Assembly: GCA_030844565.1 (NCBI GenBank)
Contig: JAUUNK010000214.1
Location: 1-8,919 of the forward strand
DNA length: 8,919 nucleotides
Direction: 5' to 3'
Source of the DNA: Bacteroides ovatus
GTDB taxonomy: Bacteria; Bacteroidota; Bacteroidia; Bacteroidales; Bacteroidaceae
Under the pieces are notes generated by a model. The model ran no database searches and was not told where the DNA came from. It worked only from the letters and a program-made list of their open reading frames with translations. The position numbers were made by a program, and so were the translations under genes. Below, piece after piece: positions 5,450-8,919 of the stretch. Within the stretch, counting starts at the first letter, position 1. The number at the start of each line of letters is the position of its first letter.

Positions 5450-6133
5450 ATGGAAGTTAAAAAATCACCCAAAGCAGACCTTGAGAGCAAAAAGTCTACA
5501 TGGTTGCTTATCGGTTACGTGGTAGTGCTAGCCTTTATGTTCGTTGCCTTCGAATGGAGTCAGCGTGACATAACGATAGACACGAGCCAAGCGTTATCCG
5601 ATGTTGTTTTTGAAGAGGAAATTATTCCTATCACTGAAACCCCTGAGCAAGCCGCACCTCCGCCCCCTGAAGTTCCGAAGGTTGCCGATGTGCTGGAGAT
5701 TGTGGATGACCAGGCTGAAGTGGAGGAAACGGTTGTTGCTAACACCGAAGACTTGGGACAGAAAGTTGAAGTAAAGTATGTTCCTGTACAGGTAGTAGAA
5801 GAAGAACCGGAAGAACAAGAAATCTTTGACGTGGTAGAAAATATGCCGGAATTTCCGGGTGGTATGGGCGCTTTGATGCAATATCTGAGCAAAAATATTA
5901 AATACCCCACCATCGCTCAGGAAAATGGAACCCAAGGACGTGTAATCGTTCAGTTTGTGGTGAACAAGGACGGTAGTATTGTAGACCCGAAAGTAGTACG
6001 TAGTGTGGACCCGTATTTGGATAAAGAAGCTGTCCGTGTGATTAGCACTATGCCCAAATGGAAACCGGGAATGCAGAGAAATAAACCGGTTCGCGTAAAA
6101 TATACGGTTCCTGTAATGTTTAGATTACAATAA
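5450..6133 (+). CDS. TonB-family energy transducer
   Basis: A 227-residue protein that would sit in the inner membrane and pass proton-motive-force energy to outer-membrane TonB-dependent receptors, with ExbB/ExbD-type partners that are not in this window. The layout is a short cytoplasmic tail (1-17), one membrane anchor (about 18-34), a periplasmic linker (about 35-134) and a TonB C-terminal domain (about 135-227), with FPGGMGALMQYLSKNIKYP, GRVIVQFVVNKDGS and MPKWKPGMQRNKPVRVKYTVP typical of Bacteroidetes TonB domains. The linker has one proline-rich stretch (PPPPEVP, 70-76) and is otherwise unusually acidic: 27 Asp/Glu against 3 Lys in residues 41-134. That differs from the Lys-Pro/Glu-Pro linker of E. 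coli TonB. It is monocistronic by appearance, with a promoter upstream and a strong terminator downstream. Bacteroides carry several TonB homologues, so which receptors it serves is unknown. Confidence 0.9.
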   Translation: MEVKKSPKADLESKKSTWLLIGYVVVLAFMFVAFEWSQRDITIDTSQALSDVVFEEEIIPITETPEQAAPPPPEVPKVADVLEIVDDQAEVEETVVANTEDLGQKVEVKYVPVQVVEEEPEEQEIFDVVENMPEFPGGMGALMQYLSKNIKYPTIAQENGTQGRVIVQFVVNKDGSIVDPKVVRSVDPYLDKEAVRVISTMPKWKPGMQRNKPVRVKYTVPVMFRLQ

Positions 6134-6151
6134 TAATCGTAGGATATGAAG

Positions 6152-6186
6152 AAAGGAGGCTGCCGTAAAAGCAGCCTCTTTTTATT
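6152..6186 (+). terminator. Intrinsic terminator of the TonB gene
   Basis: GAGGCTGC (6156-6163) and GCAGCCTC (6171-6178) form a perfect GC-rich 8-bp stem with a 7-base loop. The T5ATT tract follows directly, and the stem can extend through G.T and A.T pairs. It begins about 20 bp after the stop codon and ends 32 bp before the ATG of the prenyl synthase gene. Confidence 0.9.
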
Positions 6187-6217
6187 CTTCCTTTTCCTTT
6201 CTAAAAATCTGATAATC

Positions 6218-7192
6218 ATGTTTACATCCTCTCAGTTACTTGATAAAATTAATGCCCATATTTCAGCGTTACAATTTACGCGTTCTCCCCAAGGATTATA
6301 CGACCCGATAGAATATGTTTTGTCCTTAGGTGGAAAGCGAATCCGCCCGGTACTTATGTTGATGGCTTACAATCTTTATAAGGAAGATGTGATGTCAATT
6401 TATAATCCTGCTACAGCGATTGAAGTATATCACAATTATACTCTTCTTCACGATGACTTGATGGATCGTGCAGATATGAGGCGGGGAAAAGAAACGGTTC
6501 ATAAGGTGTGGGATGATAATACTGCTATCTTGTCTGGTGATGCTATGTTAGTGCTTGCTTACCAATATATGGCATCTTGTCCGGCAGAACATTTAAAAGA
6601 AATGGTGGATCTGTTTAGTCTTACAGCACTGGAAATTTGTGAAGGGCAACAGCTGGATATGGAATTTGAAAAGCGTATGGATGTATCCGAAGACGAATAT
6701 ATTGAAATGATTCGTTTAAAAACTGCAGTACTTTTGGCTGCCAGTTTAAAGATGGGAGCTGTGTTGGCTGGAGCTTCGGAAGCAGATGCTGCATGTTTAT
6801 ACGATTTTGGAATACAGATAGGAATCTCCTTTCAATTGCAGGATGATTTGCTGGATGTATATGGGGACCCGGCAGTATTCGGAAAAAAGATTGGCGGAGA
6901 TATCTTGTGCAATAAAAAGACTTATATGCTGATAAAGGCGTTGGAACGTGCCGCCGACGAACAACGGGAAGAATTGGATAAGTGGTTGGCTGCCGAAGCG
7001 TATCAGCCGGAAGAAAAGATTGCTGCTGTAACTGACATCTATACTCGTTTGGGCATTCGCAGTATCTGTGAAAATAAGATGCGCGAACATTATACAAAGG
7101 CTATGGAAAGCCTGAGCGCTGTTAGTGTAACGGAAGATAGAAAAAAAGAATTAAGAAACCTTGTGCGTGTTTTGATACACCGCGAAATGTAA
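6218..7192 (+). CDS. Polyprenyl (probably short-chain) diphosphate synthase
   Basis: A 324-residue trans-prenyltransferase that condenses IPP onto allylic diphosphates in the cytoplasm. Family landmarks: GGKRIRP (38-44), first Asp-rich motif DDLMD (79-83) followed by RRG (88-90), LKTA (167-170, Lys168), and second Asp-rich motif DDLLD (209-213). The first motif lacks the two-residue insertion of E. coli IspA. Five residues before it is Tyr74, a bulky aromatic where long-chain synthases such as E. coli IspB have Ala. By the known chain-length rule this favours a C15-C20 product, which is inference. I start at the ATG at 6218. A longer in-frame start at 6146 would read through the upstream terminator hairpin and add 24 unlikely residues. 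It is the first gene of a tight unit with the next two genes (gaps 13 and 9 bp). Confidence 0.92.
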   Translation: MFTSSQLLDKINAHISALQFTRSPQGLYDPIEYVLSLGGKRIRPVLMLMAYNLYKEDVMSIYNPATAIEVYHNYTLLHDDLMDRADMRRGKETVHKVWDDNTAILSGDAMLVLAYQYMASCPAEHLKEMVDLFSLTALEICEGQQLDMEFEKRMDVSEDEYIEMIRLKTAVLLAASLKMGAVLAGASEADAACLYDFGIQIGISFQLQDDLLDVYGDPAVFGKKIGGDILCNKKTYMLIKALERAADEQREELDKWLAAEAYQPEEKIAAVTDIYTRLGIRSICENKMREHYTKAMESLSAVSVTEDRKKELRNLVRVLIHREM

Positions 7193-7205
7193 CTTTATAC
7201 AAATA

Positions 7206-7916
7206 ATGCCTTACAGACGATTGCCAAATACGGATCAAGCCAGGGTGCGGGCGCTGAAAGCAGCGGTCGAAAAGGGAGATATATATAATGTATATGACTT
7301 GGCTTTTTCTTTAAAGACATTGTCGGAGGCACGTAATTTCCTTGCTAAATTCGAAGCGGCGCAAGTATATTATACAGGCTGCTTCGCCAACCAAGCTAAA
7401 GCTAGCCGTAAGCATCAAGTAAATGTAAAGACGGCTCGTTTGTATATCTCTCATTTCATTCAAGTATTGAATTTGTCTGTGCTTCGTTCTGAAGTGAAAG
7501 CGGCTCATAAACAATTCTATGGTCTTCCTCTTGATAACAGCAATGTACCGGATTTAACCAGTGAAGCTGCTATGATAGAGTGGGGACGAAAAATTATCGA
7601 AGGCGAAAGGCGACGTACCGCACAGGGAGGGATTCCCATTTATAATCCTACTATTGCTAAAGTAAAAGTGCATTATGATATATTTGTCGAGAGCTATGAG
7701 CGGCAGAAAAGTCTCCAGTTACTGACAAACCGTAGCCTGAATGCTCTTGCTTCAATGAGAGAAAAAGCCGATGAATTAATTCTTAATATCTGGAACCAAG
7801 TGGAAGCTACTTTTCAAGATATGGTTCCTAATGAAAAACGTTTAGATAAATGCCGTGAGTACGGTGTAGTTTACTATTATCGGACTAGTGAAAAACGGCT
7901 TCATGAAATTCTTTAA
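7206..7916 (+). CDS. Conserved-looking protein of unknown function
   Basis: I do not recognise this 236-residue protein. It has no signal peptide, membrane segment or obvious catalytic motif. It is basic and mostly helical by composition: likely helices near 10-22, 36-66, 73-103, 119-138 and 150-205, with a loop GGIPIYNPTI (141-150) and an aromatic end EYGVVYYYR (218-226). The helix pattern suggests a cytoplasmic helical bundle. It is a real gene by its full-length frame, codon use like its neighbours and tight packing: 13 bp after the prenyl synthase and 9 bp before the TatD gene, all on the plus strand. Operon position hints at a role linked to one of them, but nothing in the sequence says which. 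Confidence 0.8.
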   Translation: MPYRRLPNTDQARVRALKAAVEKGDIYNVYDLAFSLKTLSEARNFLAKFEAAQVYYTGCFANQAKASRKHQVNVKTARLYISHFIQVLNLSVLRSEVKAAHKQFYGLPLDNSNVPDLTSEAAMIEWGRKIIEGERRRTAQGGIPIYNPTIAKVKVHYDIFVESYERQKSLQLLTNRSLNALASMREKADELILNIWNQVEATFQDMVPNEKRLDKCREYGVVYYYRTSEKRLHEIL

Positions 7917-7925
7917 TCAGTTGGT

Positions 7926-8702
7926 ATGTTAATCGATTCCCATTCTCATTTATTTTTGGAGGAATTTGCGGAGGACCTGCCCTTAGTGATTGAGCGTGCT
8001 AGGACTGCCGGTGTTACTCATATTTTTCTTCCTAATATTGATAGTACAACCATTCAGCCAATGCTATCGGTATGCGAAACCTACAAAGGATATTGTTTCC
8101 CGATGATAGGGTTACACCCCACCTCGGTAGCAGAAAACTATAAAGAAGAGCTGGAAATTGTAGCTACTCAATTATCTACACGTTCAGACTTCGTGGCGAT
8201 TGGCGAAATAGGACTGGATTTATATTGGGACCGGACTTTTTTAAATGAGCAGTTGATAGCGTTTGAAACACAAGTGAGATGGGCTTTGGAATATGACTTA
8301 CCTGTTATAATTCATTGCCGGGAAGCTTTTGAACTATTATATAAGGTATTGAAATTATATAAAAATACTTCTTTAAAAGGTATTTTTCATAGCTTTACAG
8401 GTACGGCGGAAGAAGCGGTACAGCTGTTGCAATTTCCCCGTTTTATGATAGGTATCAATGGAGTGGTAACCTTTAAAAAATCCCTCTTGCCGGAGGTTTT
8501 ACCAACAATTCCACTAGAACGCATTGTGCTTGAAACCGATGCTCCTTACCTTACTCCTGTGCCTAATCGGGGAAAAAGGAATGAAAGTGCAAATGTGAAA
8601 GATACCTTAATAAAAGTTGCAGAAGTATACGGAAAAACGCCTGCTTTAGTCGGAGAAATTACGTCGGAGAACACCTTAAAAGTGTTTGGAATGCTCAAAT
8701 AA
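7926..8702 (+). CDS. TatD-family metal-dependent hydrolase (DNase-like)
   Basis: A 258-residue TIM-barrel amidohydrolase-superfamily protein; characterised TatD relatives are Mg-dependent 3'-5' exonucleases acting on single-stranded DNA or RNA in the cytoplasm. All expected metal ligands are visible: His6 and His8 (DSHSHL), Glu94 (IGEIGLD), His130 (IIHCREA), His155 (FHSFTG) and Asp205 (ETDAPYL), with the family PVPNRGKRNE segment after it (211-220). The length is typical (about 255-265). The ATG at 7926 puts the first metal motif at the usual N-terminal place. It is the last gene of the unit that begins with the prenyl synthase. The family is certain; I do not assign tatD or ycfH because the subfamilies cannot be separated by eye. 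Confidence 0.93.
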   Translation: MLIDSHSHLFLEEFAEDLPLVIERARTAGVTHIFLPNIDSTTIQPMLSVCETYKGYCFPMIGLHPTSVAENYKEELEIVATQLSTRSDFVAIGEIGLDLYWDRTFLNEQLIAFETQVRWALEYDLPVIIHCREAFELLYKVLKLYKNTSLKGIFHSFTGTAEEAVQLLQFPRFMIGINGVVTFKKSLLPEVLPTIPLERIVLETDAPYLTPVPNRGKRNESANVKDTLIKVAEVYGKTPALVGEITSENTLKVFGMLK

Positions 8703-8809
8703 GGGAGGAAAGATTTTAAATTATATTAATTTGATGAATTTATCCGAGATAAAAAGCAGAGAATGCTTCGGGAGAAGAAAAAAAAGGATACATTTGTAGC
8801 TGAAAACGC

Positions 8810-8837
8810 TTGGAATTCGCATTTTTTTTGTAATTTG
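8810..8837 (+). promoter_or_regulatory. Candidate promoter of tRNA-Ser
   Basis: TTGG at 8810-8813 and TAATTTG at 8831-8837 are spaced close to the Bacteroidales -33/-7 arrangement. The -7 element is one base short of TAnnTTTG. It would start RNA about 20 bases before the tRNA at 8865. Confidence 0.4.
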
Positions 8838-8864
8838 CACCCGATTTTCAAACGAGGTTATTTT

Positions 8865-8919
8865 GGAGAGATGCTCGAGTGGTTGAAGAGGCACGCCTGG
8901 AAAGCGTGTATACGCCAAA
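8865..8919 (+). tRNA. tRNA-Ser (anticodon GGA), 3' part cut by window edge
   Basis: The first 55 bases of a serine tRNA are present: acceptor strand GGAGAGA, a D-arm region with GAGTGGTTGAAGAGG, then an anticodon stem CACGC/GCGTG (8892-8896 and 8904-8908) closing the loop CTGGAAA with anticodon GGA at 8899-8901. This reads UCC and UCU codons. The sequence ends in the long variable arm typical of class II tRNAs, so the T-arm and acceptor 3' strand lie beyond the window. The GGAGAGATG start is characteristic of bacterial tRNA-Ser. Confidence 0.93.

Noticed and set aside
5560..5935. Minus-strand reading frames opposite the TonB gene
   Set aside because: They are low-complexity translations (Ser/Thr/Phe runs) of the acidic linker codons read backwards, and the plus frame encodes a clear TonB protein.
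6621..7097. 158-residue minus-strand reading frame inside the prenyl synthase gene
   Set aside because: It is antisense to conserved motifs of the synthase, and its composition (His, Tyr, Arg and Pro rich) is unlike the real genes here.
8718..8732. AAATTA/TAATTT inverted repeat after the TatD gene as a terminator
   Set aside because: The stem is only A/T pairs with a 3-base loop and no T-tract, so it is too weak to call.
8721..8918. 65-residue minus-strand reading frame at the right edge
   Set aside because: It runs through the antisense of tRNA-Ser and its promoter region.

Overview
The window looks like a chromosomal segment of a Bacteroides species or a close Bacteroidales relative. The reasons are the gene set (SMP-30-type lipoprotein, TonB with a short acidic linker, cmk-ispH pair), mostly absent Shine-Dalgarno sequences, and Bacteroidales-type -7 elements (TAnnTTTG) in front of several transcription units. 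The identification is by recognition; no database was searched.

Left part (1 to about 2150, all minus strand): one apparent operon read right to left. It begins with a probable lipoprotein six-bladed SMP-30/gluconolactonase-like protein, followed by two small four-helix membrane proteins, then the first 24 codons of an FGGY-family sugar or polyol kinase that runs off the window. The two membrane proteins are paralogues of each other, sharing WPxLxKxxGxxGG, IIGxxWxxNH and WxDxGW motifs. The longer one resembles what I remember as the 'Lin0368 family putative glycerol transporter subunit'. Together the cluster reads as an uncharacterised uptake and phosphorylation module for a sugar, polyol or sugar acid. 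It is the most interesting content here.

Gap 2073-2600: a probable promoter with an overlapping inverted repeat for the left operon, a six-copy degenerate 22-bp tandem repeat made of GTTTC/GAAAC dyads (2315-2447), and the pfkA terminator (2532-2574). About 155 bp (2160-2314) and 84 bp (2448-2531) hold nothing I can name.

Middle (2601-5272, minus strand): pfkA (ATP-type 6-phosphofructokinase) with its own candidate promoter, preceded by cmk and ispH, which overlap by 4 bp and are translationally coupled.

Right part (5398-8702, plus strand): divergent from cmk is a TonB-family energy transducer closed by a strong intrinsic terminator. A tight three-gene unit follows: a polyprenyl (probably short-chain) diphosphate synthase, an unrecognised 236-residue protein and a TatD-family metal-dependent hydrolase. 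IspH supplies IPP/DMAPP and the synthase would elongate them, so both ends of isoprenoid precursor use lie in the window, on opposite strands.

Right edge: a tRNA-Ser(GGA) gene begins at 8865 and is cut by the window end in its variable arm.
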